A stretch of DNA of 64,000 nt, from NCBI GenBank assembly GCA_910577395.1, contig CAJTLG010000009.1, forward strand, positions 9,109 to 73,108, in the 5' to 3' direction. Positions 45,600 to 54,157 of the stretch are shown in pieces. The stretch comes from an uncultured Vampirovibrio sp. (GTDB lineage Bacteria; Cyanobacteriota; Vampirovibrionia; Gastranaerophilales; Gastranaerophilaceae). Numbering within the stretch: the first letter of the stretch is position 1; every line of letters begins with the position of its first letter. The notes beneath the pieces were generated by a model. The model saw only the letters and a list, made by a program, of their open reading frames with translations, did no database searches and had not been told where the DNA came from. The position numbers and the translations under genes were made by a program.

Positions 45600-47513
45600 A
45601 TGGGACTTTTTGATTGGATTAAAAATTCCGGCGAAAAATTAAGACGGGTTGAAGACAAAATTTATCAGCAGAGGACAGATTTTGTTGAGATTTATCAACG
45701 GAACCTTGCCCTTGAAAAAGAAATATCCCAAAGGACCGAAGAACTCCATAATGCCAATCAAACCCTTTTAACTTTAGAGCATGTATGGGATATGATGAAT
45801 TCTTCCCGACCCCTTTCAAGTGTATTAGAGGCTATTGTTTCAAGCCTGCATGGAGAGTTTAGATATTTATACAGCTGCATTGTTCAAAAACAGCTTGATA
45901 CAAAGGGTGAATATTTTGCATTTAAAACATATCTGCAAAACGAATTTTCAATGAAACTTGATGACTGTACAAAAACACCGCTTTTTGAAACAAGAATAAA
46001 TATAGGAAAAAATACTACCCTATATGAAACAGTTGAAAACAGAAGATTTAAATTTTACCCTATTGATGAACATACATTCAGTATGCTTTTTCCTGACAAT
46101 TATTTTCCTGAAAAAATAAATGAACTTAAAAACACCACCCTTGCAAAATCATTTATGGTACTCCCCATTGTTTCAAAAGAATTCACGGGGTTTTTGGCTG
46201 TTTTTTCTCCAAGAGAAGAACCTAAAGAATCTGAGGTAAATTTTCTAAACTTGTTTGCAAGACAGATAGAACTTGCGATTACTATTGCAAACCTTTTTGA
46301 AACAGTTAAAAAACAGGCCGTAACGGATTCTTTAACGGAATTGTTCAACAGAAGATTTTACGAAGACGCTCTTGCGCGTGAAGCAAAACGTGCTTTAAGG
46401 CTTAATCAACCGTTCACCCTTATTTCTCTTGATTTAGATAAACTTAAACATATAAATGATATGCATGGTCATAGTGCCGGAGATGCCGCTATTAAGGCAG
46501 TGGCCCGTGTTATTACCAAAAACTCCCGTTCTGTCGATGTTCCTTCCCGTGTCGGGGGCGAAGAATTTACTATAATATTACCGGGTGTTGATTCGCAAGG
46601 CGGGCTTGTTGCTGCAGAGAGGATACGAGCCTCGCTTGAAAATGAACCTGTTGAAAGTGTTGGTAAAATTACTGCAAGTATTGGTGTAGCAACATTTATA
46701 GAGCAGACTTCCAATCTTGACACACTTGTTGAAATTGCAGATAAAGCCATGTATTTTGCAAAACAAAATGGCAGAAACCAGGTAAAATTAGCTGATGCTG
46801 CAGATGAAATTTCCTGGCAGGAAACAGCTGTGGATGCATTTGTTCAAATTCTTGATAACCATAAAATTCCATTCAACAGTGAAATGGCCGAAGATTTATC
46901 TAAAAAACTTCAAGCCCAACAAACGGAACAAAACGGAAATTCTGCAAAAGATTTGTTGTACAAGGTGGTTGATACTATATCCAGAAGCTATGCACCGCAA
47001 CATCAGGAAGGTGTCACAAAAGCAAAAGTTCGCCTTGCAAGTGCAATAGCTAAAAGATTTGATTTAGCAAAAGCTGATGTTGATAAATTAAAAATTGCAA
47101 TGCTTTTGTATGATATCGGTAACATTATGGTGCCAAATGACCTTTTAAAGAAAGCCACACCCTTAACTGATGAAGAAAAGGAAACAATTACAAAGCACCC
47201 GATTTATGCGGCACAAGAGATTTTAAAACCTATAAGCCATGTTTCAAACATTATTCCTATTATTGAACACCATCATGAAGCATGGGATGGGACAGGATAT
47301 CCAAGCAAGAAAAAGGGCGATGATATTCCTTTAATTTCACAAATAATTTTGATTGTAGATTCTTATTATGCTATGATTTCAGACCGACCATACCGTAAAG
47401 CATATTCTGAAAATGAAGCAATTGAGGAGATTAAGAAACTTCGTGGTAAAAAATATTCTGAAGAATTGACTGATGAATTTATTAACGCAATTGAAGACTT
47501 AAAAAGGATATAG
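45600..47513 (+). CDS. GAF-like/GGDEF protein with degenerate HD-GYP domain
   Basis: A 637-residue cytosolic signalling protein. A short coiled-coil start (20-60) leads to a GAF-like region (about 60-235). The GGDEF domain carries GGEEF (about 319-323) and an RSVD I-site five residues before it, so it should make c-di-GMP with product inhibition. The C-terminal domain follows HD-GYP order (LTDEEKETITKHPIYAAQ, HHEAWDGTGYP). However, YDIGN (about 504-508) replaces the HDIGK metal site and the first His is not visible, so phosphodiesterase activity is doubtful. No membrane segment is seen. Confidence 0.88.
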   Translation: MGLFDWIKNSGEKLRRVEDKIYQQRTDFVEIYQRNLALEKEISQRTEELHNANQTLLTLEHVWDMMNSSRPLSSVLEAIVSSLHGEFRYLYSCIVQKQLDTKGEYFAFKTYLQNEFSMKLDDCTKTPLFETRINIGKNTTLYETVENRRFKFYPIDEHTFSMLFPDNYFPEKINELKNTTLAKSFMVLPIVSKEFTGFLAVFSPREEPKESEVNFLNLFARQIELAITIANLFETVKKQAVTDSLTELFNRRFYEDALAREAKRALRLNQPFTLISLDLDKLKHINDMHGHSAGDAAIKAVARVITKNSRSVDVPSRVGGEEFTIILPGVDSQGGLVAAERIRASLENEPVESVGKITASIGVATFIEQTSNLDTLVEIADKAMYFAKQNGRNQVKLADAADEISWQETAVDAFVQILDNHKIPFNSEMAEDLSKKLQAQQTEQNGNSAKDLLYKVVDTISRSYAPQHQEGVTKAKVRLASAIAKRFDLAKADVDKLKIAMLLYDIGNIMVPNDLLKKATPLTDEEKETITKHPIYAAQEILKPISHVSNIIPIIEHHHEAWDGTGYPSKKKGDDIPLISQIILIVDSYYAMISDRPYRKAYSENEAIEEIKKLRGKKYSEELTDEFINAIEDLKRI

Positions 47514-47531
47514 AAAATCAAGGAGAAGGAT

Positions 47532-48002
47532 ATGTATTGTCCAAAATGCGGCAACGAGGTAAATGACGGGGATATTTTTTGCAAATCGTGCGGAGAACAA
47601 ATAAAAAAAGATAACGCACCACTTTTTGACTTAAAAGCCAAAAAGAACGGTGTGCAAGCGATTTTACTATACCTGTCTTTTGTTATTATCCACATTTTAA
47701 TATTAAGTATAATTGCAATGATTGCAATAACCATAATGAAGTCAAACGGTACATATTATGGCCCTATAGCATTCAAGGCAAGCTGTAAGCAATGGGGATT
47801 AGTATTTAATCCACTAGGATGCTTAATTATAAGTCTTATAATAATGAAGGTTAAAAATTTATTCAAATCTAAAAAAGCTTATATTATGCTTGTTGTCGGA
47901 ATGATAATGGCATTTTTATTCAGCGCAGTTGCAGGCTTTATTTTCCCTGCAATAATGACAAGATATAAAGCAGAAAAAACTGTAACTGCAGCATCAAACT
48001 AA
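47532..48002 (+). CDS. Zinc-ribbon membrane protein
   Basis: A 156-residue protein. An N-terminal zinc ribbon (CPKCGNEV...FCKSCGEQ) is followed by a linker and three membrane segments (about 44-68, 88-105, 115-140). AAGGAGAAGG precedes the ATG. Such zinc-ribbon membrane proteins are widespread and of unknown role. It follows the GGDEF gene by 18 bases and converges with the next gene across 12 bases. Confidence 0.82.
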   Translation: MYCPKCGNEVNDGDIFCKSCGEQIKKDNAPLFDLKAKKNGVQAILLYLSFVIIHILILSIIAMIAITIMKSNGTYYGPIAFKASCKQWGLVFNPLGCLIISLIIMKVKNLFKSKKAYIMLVVGMIMAFLFSAVAGFIFPAIMTRYKAEKTVTAASN

Positions 48003-48014
48003 TTGCTGCAAATT

Positions 48015-49472
48015 TTATATGTTTCCCACGATTTTAAGTTCAAATTCAGGTGTTATCTCTTCTAAACAAATAACGGGAATATCTGTATAAAGTTCTGCAA
48101 CAAGAATAAACAACATGTGTCTTAAATGCTGCGGGGCAACCAATACAATGTTTTTTTCAGCTGAAATTTTTTCTATGGTTTTTGCAAACTTTTCAAATTT
48201 TTCACCGTCAATTTTTATAACACCTGTTTCATGGTCAATTGTATCAGATTGTGTTTCCAACATTTCAATAATTTTGTCGTTTACTTCATAACCGGAAATT
48301 TCTTTATCTTCGTTACTTAAGGACCAACAAATCTGCCGTGAAAGGGAAACACGAAGCTTATCGAGTAAATCCGATTTGGATGCATCATCTGCAAAATCAT
48401 TAATTTTTTCAAAAATATAAATTAAATCTTTAACGCTCACTTTTTCTCTAATCAGTGAACAAAATAAATATTTCAATTCAGAAAGTGAAATAAACTCTCC
48501 TACAATATTATCAATCAACAGGGCATTATTTTCACTCACTATTTCAATATAACGATTTAAATCATTATAGTTAAATATTTCATTAACACATTTTATTGAA
48601 AAATATTTTAAATATCTTGCAATATATTCACAAGCGTTCAATCCTTCTGCCCAAAAATCTTTGGCATCTTCATTTTTAACCCAGACAATTTTTCTGCCCG
48701 TAATGTAATCTATAGTGCGAATTGAATCTTTAGGAAACTTTTTTAAGTTAAGTTCATCCTCAAAATAAACCGTGTGCTCAGGATAAGCCTGAGTTTGAAC
48801 AATTGGTATAGAATGAATATTAATAGTAAATGTATATTCATCTAATTCCGGGTTTTCTAAAAACAGCACTTTTGGGATAATATAGCCTACCTCATTTGTA
48901 AGCTCTTGTCTAACTTTTACAGTTTCTGCAAGTAAATTTGTACCATTATTAGAAGGGTTATTCAGGGTGTAAATTTCTTCACTCAAATGAATTGAAAGTC
49001 TTTCTTCCCCAAGGGCATTAGCCATTTTAGACGGAGCAAGCAAACTTTTAAGCTGTTTTTTAAGATTGTTCAGCTCATTTACTTCTTTTGCAATCTCTTC
49101 ATTTAAAACTTCGCGTTCGTTTTCTTTTGCACTTTCCATAAAGTGCTTAATATCTTCAATTCTTTCTCTTTTTTCTCTTATCTTCTTTTGAAAATTTAAA
49201 CAAAGCTGATAGGGCTCTTCTTTGGAGTATAGCATTTTTTCCATTTTTGTTTTATACCCTTGAATGTCTTCAAATTCAGCTTCATCCCTTGAAAATTCAA
49301 CTTCTTTAACAAAAATTATATTGTAAACAACTTTATTATTTACTTCTCCTTCATGAAGAGAATATAAATCCCACCCTTGTTTTGACATTGAATTAAGGAT
49401 ATTTTCCAAACCTGTAACATCATCTATAGGGCAGGTTTTAATTTGAAATTCTTGACGTGTACTTTTATACAT
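48015..49472 (-). CDS. Soluble FlhA C-domain-like protein with DUF4177-like N-terminus
   Basis: A 485-residue protein without a membrane segment. Residues 1-60 resemble DUF4177 (MSKQGWDLYSLHEGE). Residues about 75-150 are a charged coiled coil. From about 155 on, the order of motifs follows the cytosolic domain of FlhA/SctV export-gate proteins: VRQELTNEVGYIIPKVLFLEN, YEYTF-like INIHSIPI, TGRKIVWV, EYIARYLKYF, LREKVSVKDLIYIFEKIND, LRVSLSRQICWSL and a terminal LVAPQHLRHMLFILVAEL then DIPVICLEEITPE. FlhA has an eight-helix membrane part before this domain; here it is replaced. No flagellar gene is nearby. The role is unknown. Confidence 0.72.
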   Translation of the reverse strand: MYKSTRQEFQIKTCPIDDVTGLENILNSMSKQGWDLYSLHEGEVNNKVVYNIIFVKEVEFSRDEAEFEDIQGYKTKMEKMLYSKEEPYQLCLNFQKKIREKRERIEDIKHFMESAKENEREVLNEEIAKEVNELNNLKKQLKSLLAPSKMANALGEERLSIHLSEEIYTLNNPSNNGTNLLAETVKVRQELTNEVGYIIPKVLFLENPELDEYTFTINIHSIPIVQTQAYPEHTVYFEDELNLKKFPKDSIRTIDYITGRKIVWVKNEDAKDFWAEGLNACEYIARYLKYFSIKCVNEIFNYNDLNRYIEIVSENNALLIDNIVGEFISLSELKYLFCSLIREKVSVKDLIYIFEKINDFADDASKSDLLDKLRVSLSRQICWSLSNEDKEISGYEVNDKIIEMLETQSDTIDHETGVIKIDGEKFEKFAKTIEKISAEKNIVLVAPQHLRHMLFILVAELYTDIPVICLEEITPEFELKIVGNI

Positions 49473-49587
49473 GTCCTTATTTTAACATAAAAAATTTAAA
49501 TAATGTCTACAAACAGAAGTGCTGGTCATAGTTTAACAATAATGCTATAATAGATAGGTTGAAAAGCAAAGTTTAAGGATATTGCAG

Positions 49588-50130
49588 ATGATTGAAATTT
49601 CTCATAGCGAAAAGATAAAACTTCACATTGGCGGCAAAGAACAAAAAGAAGGATGGAAGATTTTAAATAAAATAAATGCTCCTAATGTGGATTACCATAA
49701 AGATTTAAATGACTTATCTGAATTTCCCGATGAATGCTGTAGTGTTATATATGGTTCACATGTTTTTGAACACATAGATCAAAGAAATATAGTCAATGTA
49801 CTTAAACAAACAAAAAGAATGCTTACACCATTTGGCGTTTTAATGATTTCCGTTCCTAATATGGATGTTCTATGCAAACTATTTATTGACCCTGAACTTG
49901 ATTATAATGACAAATTTCATGTAATGCGCATGTTATTTGGCGGACAAACAGACGAATATGATTACCATTATATAGGTTTAAACTTTGATATATTGTCAAA
50001 CTATTTAAAAATAGCGGGTTTTAAAAATGTATTCAAAGTAGACAAGTTCAATATTTTCAATGATACAAGTAATTTCGCACCTTATAAAAATCAAAATATT
50101 AGTTTGAATGTTATAGCCTTAAACTACTAA
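49588..50130 (+). CDS. SAM-dependent methyltransferase
   Basis: A 180-residue class I methyltransferase of the type found among surface-polysaccharide genes. KLHIGGKEQKEGWKILNK is the SAM-binding start, followed by VDYHKDLNDLSEFPDECC, IYGSHVFEHID, and LTPFGVLMISVPNMD. I use the ATG at 49588, since AAGGAT stands about 8 bases before it; an in-frame TTG lies 6 bases upstream. The substrate is unknown. Confidence 0.85.
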   Translation: MIEISHSEKIKLHIGGKEQKEGWKILNKINAPNVDYHKDLNDLSEFPDECCSVIYGSHVFEHIDQRNIVNVLKQTKRMLTPFGVLMISVPNMDVLCKLFIDPELDYNDKFHVMRMLFGGQTDEYDYHYIGLNFDILSNYLKIAGFKNVFKVDKFNIFNDTSNFAPYKNQNISLNVIALNY

Positions 50131-50135
50131 TTTTT

Positions 50136-50519
50136 TTACGCTTTATCTTGGTTAGCTTTTTTGTTTGCTGCCAATTTGCTTATATTATTAATTACAAAGT
50201 CTGCAATAGCACCAAGCACCAGACCCGTAATTGCCGCAAATGCTATTGTGCTCGTTTTAATTTGTCTACCAAATTCTTTTGTTGCCTGTTTAACATCGGC
50301 CAATTCAAAGGTATTACCCGCAGCCTCTGTCATATTCTTCATCAACAGCTGCATCCTTTTTACATATTCCGGAAACCCGGGAGAATTAATCATTTTGTTT
50401 GCGGAAATATTTCCTGCCATGCCTAAACCGACAGCACCTGCAATTTTACCAACTCTCGATTTTGTGTATTTATTACCTTGGTCTGTATATGCAGTTTTTG
50501 TAATTACAGGTATACCCAT
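50136..50519 (-). CDS. Small membrane-associated protein, unknown
   Basis: A 127-residue protein with a hydrophobic segment near 92-112 (TIAFAAITGLVLGAIADFV) and Gly/Ala-rich helix near 25-45. It begins MGIPVITKTAYTDQGNKYTK. No family is recognised. It converges with the methyltransferase gene, 5 bases apart. Confidence 0.6.
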   Translation of the reverse strand: MGIPVITKTAYTDQGNKYTKSRVGKIAGAVGLGMAGNISANKMINSPGFPEYVKRMQLLMKNMTEAAGNTFELADVKQATKEFGRQIKTSTIAFAAITGLVLGAIADFVINNISKLAANKKANQDKA

Positions 50520-50641
50520 TTACTTATCCTTTGTTTTATAAATCTGATATATTTATAAAACCGAAAAATAAAATTATTTGCTATAGATTATTTTGGATTA
50601 TTCTGCACAAATTTTTGAAAAGCATTGCTATAGCAGTAAAA

Positions 50642-50661
50642 AAGACCTCTAAAGAGGTCTT
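50642..50661 (-). terminator. Hairpin with T run on the minus strand
   Basis: AAGACCTCT and AGAGGTCTT pair across two bases. Read on the minus strand the stem is followed by TTTTTT. The spacer between 50520 and 50800 otherwise holds AT-rich sequence and a possible gene remnant. The transcript it ends is not obvious. Confidence 0.6.
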
Positions 50662-50781
50662 AAATTTAAATGGGCAAACAATGGTAGAGAGTTAGAAAAT
50701 AATTATGTAAGATTTGCTCAACAAACCTTGCATGAAACCGAACTTATGACAAACATAAAAACATTTATGAGCGTGGTATAA
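50662..50781 (+). pseudogene. Possible remnant of a rod-type flagellar or similar coding sequence
   Basis: An open stretch without a start codon reads WANNGRELENNYVRFAQQTL, then HETELMTNIKTFMSVV before TAA. The pattern (NxxxLExxxxxxAxxxL...) is loosely like the C-terminus of FlgB-type rod proteins. It is too short and unsupported to name. It lies directly before the -10 element at 50777. Confidence 0.25.
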
Positions 50782-50782
50782 T
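50777..50782 (+). promoter_or_regulatory. Extended -10 element of the interrupted gene at 50800
   Basis: TGGTATAAT gives a perfect TATAAT with the TGN extension. GGAGG at 50789-50793 and a TTG start at 50800 follow, so the leader would be very short. No good -35 hexamer is visible. Confidence 0.5.
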
Positions 50783-50799
50783 TTATTTGGAGGTATTAG

Positions 50800-51309
50800 T
50801 TGAATAAGATTGAAACATTATTGTTAATATTCTTAATCGTATGACTATACAAATTAACAAGTAACTTGTATTTATATTTACGAACAAAGTGCTTGTATGA
50901 TAAATATAAAGAATTTGCAAAAAATACTAATCCAAATGATTATAAAATAGTCGAATATTCTTATGAAATAAAGGAAATATTTAATAAAGCTGGTATTAAA
51001 AAAGATTTACAAGTTCCTTTTGACAATGTCAATGCAAGAGGTAAAATTAACCCCTTGCTCAATATTAATAATACTATGCCAGAAATCGTGATGTTTTATA
51101 ATTTACGTTTTACCGAAGCATTAGGTTGTTTTAGAAATAATATTTATAATACGATAAACCCTTTTTACTGGATAGATTTTTTTATTTATTTTCCTCAAAA
51201 GGTATTAAACTACTTAAATGTCATAAATTCTATTTTTACTAATATTGTCAACATTATATATTGGGCTTACTTTATCAATTGGTTTCTAAAATCTTTTTTA
51301 CTTAAATAA
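50800..51309 (+). pseudogene. Conserved unknown protein interrupted by an in-frame TGA
   Basis: From the TTG at 50800, preceded by GGAGG, the frame reads MNKIETLLLIFLIV, then TGA at 50842-50844, then continues for 155 codons as LYKLTSNLYLYLRTKC to the stop at 51307. The part after the TGA has no start signal of its own. The C-terminal segment, NPFYWIDFFIYFPQKVLNYL, is like an uncharacterised family I recall in Firmicutes, ending in hydrophobic segments. The TGA falls inside the predicted first membrane helix. TGA is used as an ordinary stop elsewhere in this window, so loss of function is the simplest reading. Confidence 0.6.
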
Positions 51310-51339
51310 GGTTAGAACCCTCAAAACCCGCATTGTTCC

Positions 51340-51364
51340 TAACAAAAAAGCCTCCGTAGAGGCA
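51340..51364 (-). terminator. Terminator after tRNA-His
   Basis: Read on the minus strand, GCCTC and GAGGC pair around TACG and a T run follows. It begins about 12 bases past the tRNA 3' end. Confidence 0.8.
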
Positions 51365-51375
51365 ATTTCTGTAAA

Positions 51376-51452
51376 TGGGGCGGGTGATGGGGATCGAACC
51401 CACGAATATCGGAACCACAATCCGAGGCCTTAACCACTTGGCGACACCCGCC
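51376..51452 (-). tRNA. tRNA-His (GTG anticodon)
   Basis: On the minus strand the sequence folds into a cloverleaf. It has an acceptor stem closed by an extra 5' G paired with C73 (the tRNA-His identity element), a D arm with AAGTGGTTAAGG, an anticodon loop TTGTGGT giving GTG, the T arm GTGGGTTCGATCCCCAT, and an encoded CCA. It totals 77 bases. It sits between the interrupted unknown gene and rnhC. Confidence 0.95.
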
Positions 51453-51531
51453 ATTTCACATTTCTCAATATATTCTAAAAATAAAATATTTTCAAGCTGT
51501 ATGGATAAAAAATTAGATGTATAATTAAAAA

Positions 51532-52422
51532 ATGAATACTTATACTTCAAATTTTCTGCCTATTGAAATTGAAAAATACAAAAAAGTTTTTGAAAATGAA
51601 AATGCTCTTTTTTCCTCTCCGCAATATATGCATTTTCAGGCTAAAGGGGAAGGATTTACAGCCTCTTTTTATACAAGCGGAAAATTTGTAATACAAGGTA
51701 AAAAAACATCTGAAATTCTTTCAAAATATTTTGATATCCAAATACAAAATACAACGGTGCAAAATCATAACAGCGACGGACAGATTGCACCCTATCCGCA
51801 TATTGGGATTGATGAGTCCGGTAAAGGAGATTTTTTCGGACCCCTTGTAATTGCAGGTGTTTTAATTGATGAAAATACTGCAAAAATCTTGCGTAAAGCA
51901 GGTGTTGAAGATAGTAAAAAGATGAACGATAAAAAAATTCTTGAACTTGAAAATATTATAAAAGAAGTTTCAACATTTGATATTATTGCAATAAGTCCTG
52001 TTAAGTATAATGAACTTTATACAAAATTTAAAAACTTAAATAAACTTCTTGCTTGGGGTCATTCTACGGTTCTTGAAAATATTTTAACCAAAAAGCATTG
52101 CGAAATAGCAATTTCAGATAAATTTGCAGATGAAAATATTATAAAATCAGCATTGAAAGAGCGGGGTAAAAATATTCAGTTAATTCAACAAACAAAAGCT
52201 GAATGCGATACAGCTGTTGCTGCAGCATCCGTACTTGCAAGGGCAGAATTTGTAAAAAAAATTTCAGGCCTATGTACAAAATATGAAATCAATCTGCCAA
52301 AAGGAGCTTCAAGCTTGGTTTTAGAGCAGGGAAAAAAGTTTATAACAAAATATGGCAAGGAAGAATTAAAAAACATTGCAAAATTGCATTTTAAAACTTG
52401 TACCGATATTTTAAAGTTATAA
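51532..52422 (+). CDS. rnhC: Ribonuclease HIII
   Basis: A 296-residue RNase HIII, removing RNA from RNA/DNA hybrids. The N-terminal 85 residues are the TBP-like substrate-binding domain (FSSPQYMHFQAKGEGFTASF). The catalytic start is GIDESGKGDFFGPLV (Asp about 94, Glu about 95), followed by VEDSKKMNDKKI and AECDTAVAAASVLARAEF. This makes it RNase HIII rather than HII. Cassette copy 2 follows its stop by about 14 bases. Confidence 0.93.
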   Translation: MNTYTSNFLPIEIEKYKKVFENENALFSSPQYMHFQAKGEGFTASFYTSGKFVIQGKKTSEILSKYFDIQIQNTTVQNHNSDGQIAPYPHIGIDESGKGDFFGPLVIAGVLIDENTAKILRKAGVEDSKKMNDKKILELENIIKEVSTFDIIAISPVKYNELYTKFKNLNKLLAWGHSTVLENILTKKHCEIAISDKFADENIIKSALKERGKNIQLIQQTKAECDTAVAAASVLARAEFVKKISGLCTKYEINLPKGASSLVLEQGKKFITKYGKEELKNIAKLHFKTCTDILKL

Positions 52423-52435
52423 TAAATTTCATTTC

Positions 52436-52812
52436 TTTAGAGTGTTAGGGCTTAAGGGTTTTAACAGAAAAGAAACAGAACCAGGTTCGGTTCGAATATT
52501 CAAATCGTCAGGCAGGGTCATTTACTACAATGATTTATTTATTGTTTGATAAGGTTTAAACTATCAAATCCAAAAAACTTGCCAAAAGATGCAGTAAAAA
52601 GGCTTATGCCATACGGCAAGTGTAAGGGCGCAAACGATGACAACTGCAACCCGACCGATATATGGTCAGATACACGGCAGAGCAGCGGTTCATATTATGC
52701 AGCCGACTTTGTTAACGGAGCCTGGCGGCCTACCGGCCCGTGCAATACCGGCTATTGTCCATCTACTATTGCCTTTTCGGTGCGCCGTGTCTGCTTGGAT
52801 TTGAAAATATAA
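52436..52812 (+). repeat. Dispersed lectin-tail cassette, copy 2
   Basis: The leader carries AGAGTGTTAGG.CTTAAGG with TTTTAACAGAA, then CAAATCGTC and GCAGGGTCA, then the perfect inverted repeat TTTGATA/TATCAAA (52545-52567 region). The following block reads KCKGANDDNCNPTDIWSDTR, then SSGSYYAADFVNGAW, GYCPSTIAFSVRR. The short frame begins only at an internal ATG without a ribosome-binding site. A hairpin follows at 52819. Confidence 0.7.
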
Positions 52813-52818
52813 ATACGC

Positions 52819-52844
52819 GCGGCAGGCAAATTATTACCTGCCGC
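52819..52844. terminator. Bidirectional hairpin between cassette copy 2 and the converging gene
   Basis: GCGGCAGG and CCTGCCGC form a perfect 8-base stem around a 10-base AT loop. It stands 27 bases after the minus-strand gene stop, but the T runs are poor. Confidence 0.6.
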
Positions 52845-52870
52845 AATTTATAATACTTTTGCCGGTTTGT

Positions 52871-54037
52871 TTAGGCTGTATTGTTTTTACGGGCTTTTTT
52901 CTCTAACTTTTTTTGATATTTATCTTCAAGTTTTTGTTCATATTTTGCCTGAATATTATCTTTTACTTTAACAGCAGTTTTTGCAGCAAAAGCCATTCCA
53001 ACTGTGGCAAGTGCATATGTTGAAAAACCACAAAGATTTGTCAAACGAACTTTATTCAGTATTGTTTTTGAAAGCTTACCTTCTTTAAATAAATTTTTAG
53101 CAATCTTTCCGCCTCTAAGACTTGCTATTCCTTCTTCCGCAATCATTGGAAACATTGCAAGTGCAGTTAATTTACCTGCATTTTTCTTGATACCGTCAAA
53201 GAAATTTTGAATTTTATTATCTGATTTTTCATCAGTTGTTTTTCTTTTATTCAATAAAGCCAAAGTTAAAATTATACCGGGGGCCATTGTTGCTATTGGT
53301 CTGCATTTTTGCAACCCTTTTAAAATTGCTCCGCCATTATTATTTAATGCATGACCCATTTCATGGAATACACTTGTTTGAAGTGATTTATCGGGGGTAA
53401 TAATTTTATTTGCATTTGGCAAATAACATGCATTTGAGCCTGTTTTAAACATTAATGCCTGTGATTTTGCAAGAATACCATTTATTGGTTCTTTAAAAGA
53501 ATTGGCTATATTTGATGTTTCTTCCGGTATATTAAATTGCTTGGCGCGCTTAGCTGTTTTTTTAGCGATTGTTATTTTTATTTCTTCTTTAATGGCATTC
53601 AGGGCTTTTTCATCTTTTTTACCATATTTTATACCTGTAAAAGTTTCAAAAATGGTGTTTGCTGTATTTTCAATATCAGAAGTTTCCAAATTCGTCATTT
53701 TTTCGCTTAATCGTTCAAAACTAAAGCCTTTGAAAATATTCTTAAGCTTTGGAAAAGGTACCTCGTGTAATCTATATGCCCTTACACCTTTTTCATAAAG
53801 ACCGGATTGTTTTAACCCCTCTTGCACACCCTTTCTTAACATGACAGTTTCATCAGGATTAAGCTGTGAAACTTTTTTCATCCTTTTTAAAACAGGTAAA
53901 CCTAATATCCCCACAGGCATTGCCGCAAAAGATGAGGCATAGCTCGCCCGTATAAAACCTTTATTCTTTACTTTTGGTTTTTTGGGTTCGGAGTTATTTC
54001 GGGGGGGGGGGGTAAATTTAGTAAAACTTAACTGCAT
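52871..54037 (-). CDS. HExxH-containing membrane protein with a poly-C tract near its start
   Basis: A 388-residue protein. The HExxH zincin motif, VFHEMGHALNNN (His 225, Glu 226, His 229), suggests a metalloprotease-like site. Hydrophobic segments lie near 32-50, 248-265, 288-302 and 335-355, and the C-terminus is a Lys-rich coiled coil. Codons 9-13 (TPPPR) are encoded by a run of 12 C (54001-54012 on the plus strand as G). Such a run so near the start would shift the frame by slippage, giving on/off expression. AAGGAAA stands before the ATG. The third zinc ligand and the substrate are not identified. Confidence 0.7.
   Translation of the reverse strand: MQLSFTKFTPPPRNNSEPKKPKVKNKGFIRASYASSFAAMPVGILGLPVLKRMKKVSQLNPDETVMLRKGVQEGLKQSGLYEKGVRAYRLHEVPFPKLKNIFKGFSFERLSEKMTNLETSDIENTANTIFETFTGIKYGKKDEKALNAIKEEIKITIAKKTAKRAKQFNIPEETSNIANSFKEPINGILAKSQALMFKTGSNACYLPNANKIITPDKSLQTSVFHEMGHALNNNGGAILKGLQKCRPIATMAPGIILTLALLNKRKTTDEKSDNKIQNFFDGIKKNAGKLTALAMFPMIAEEGIASLRGGKIAKNLFKEGKLSKTILNKVRLTNLCGFSTYALATVGMAFAAKTAVKVKDNIQAKYEQKLEDKYQKKLEKKARKNNTA
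54001..54012 (-). repeat. 12-base homopolymer C tract (G on plus strand)
   Basis: A pure run of 12 G on the plus strand lies within codons 9-13 of the HExxH protein gene. Runs of this length are rare in AT-rich genomes and typically phase-variable. Confidence 0.95.
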
Positions 54038-54097
54038 ATATAATCTTTCCTTTTAATTCTGTGTATTTTTATAAAACAACTAAAAGAAAAAAATTGC

Positions 54098-54142
54098 TAA
54101 AAAGCGGCTTGTCTGTATATAATACAAACCAACCGCTTTTTA
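54098..54142 (-). terminator. Terminator after ppdK
   Basis: On the minus strand AAAAGCGG and CCGCTTTTT pair around an AT loop, ending in a T run. It lies about 16 bases past the ppdK stop. Confidence 0.75.
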
Positions 54143-54157
54143 TTTAATTATAAAACG

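Noticed and set aside
47366..47734. Opposite-strand frames inside the GGDEF and other genes
   Set aside because: Shadows of well-supported coding genes, with no start signals.
52481..52512. tRNA-like T-arm (GGTTCGAAT) in cassette copy 2
   Set aside because: No acceptor or anticodon stems can be built around it.
52440..52520. Cassette leader as an integron attC site
   Set aside because: GTTAGG resembles part of a core site, but copy 1 lacks it, the cassettes are not in an array, and no integrase is present.
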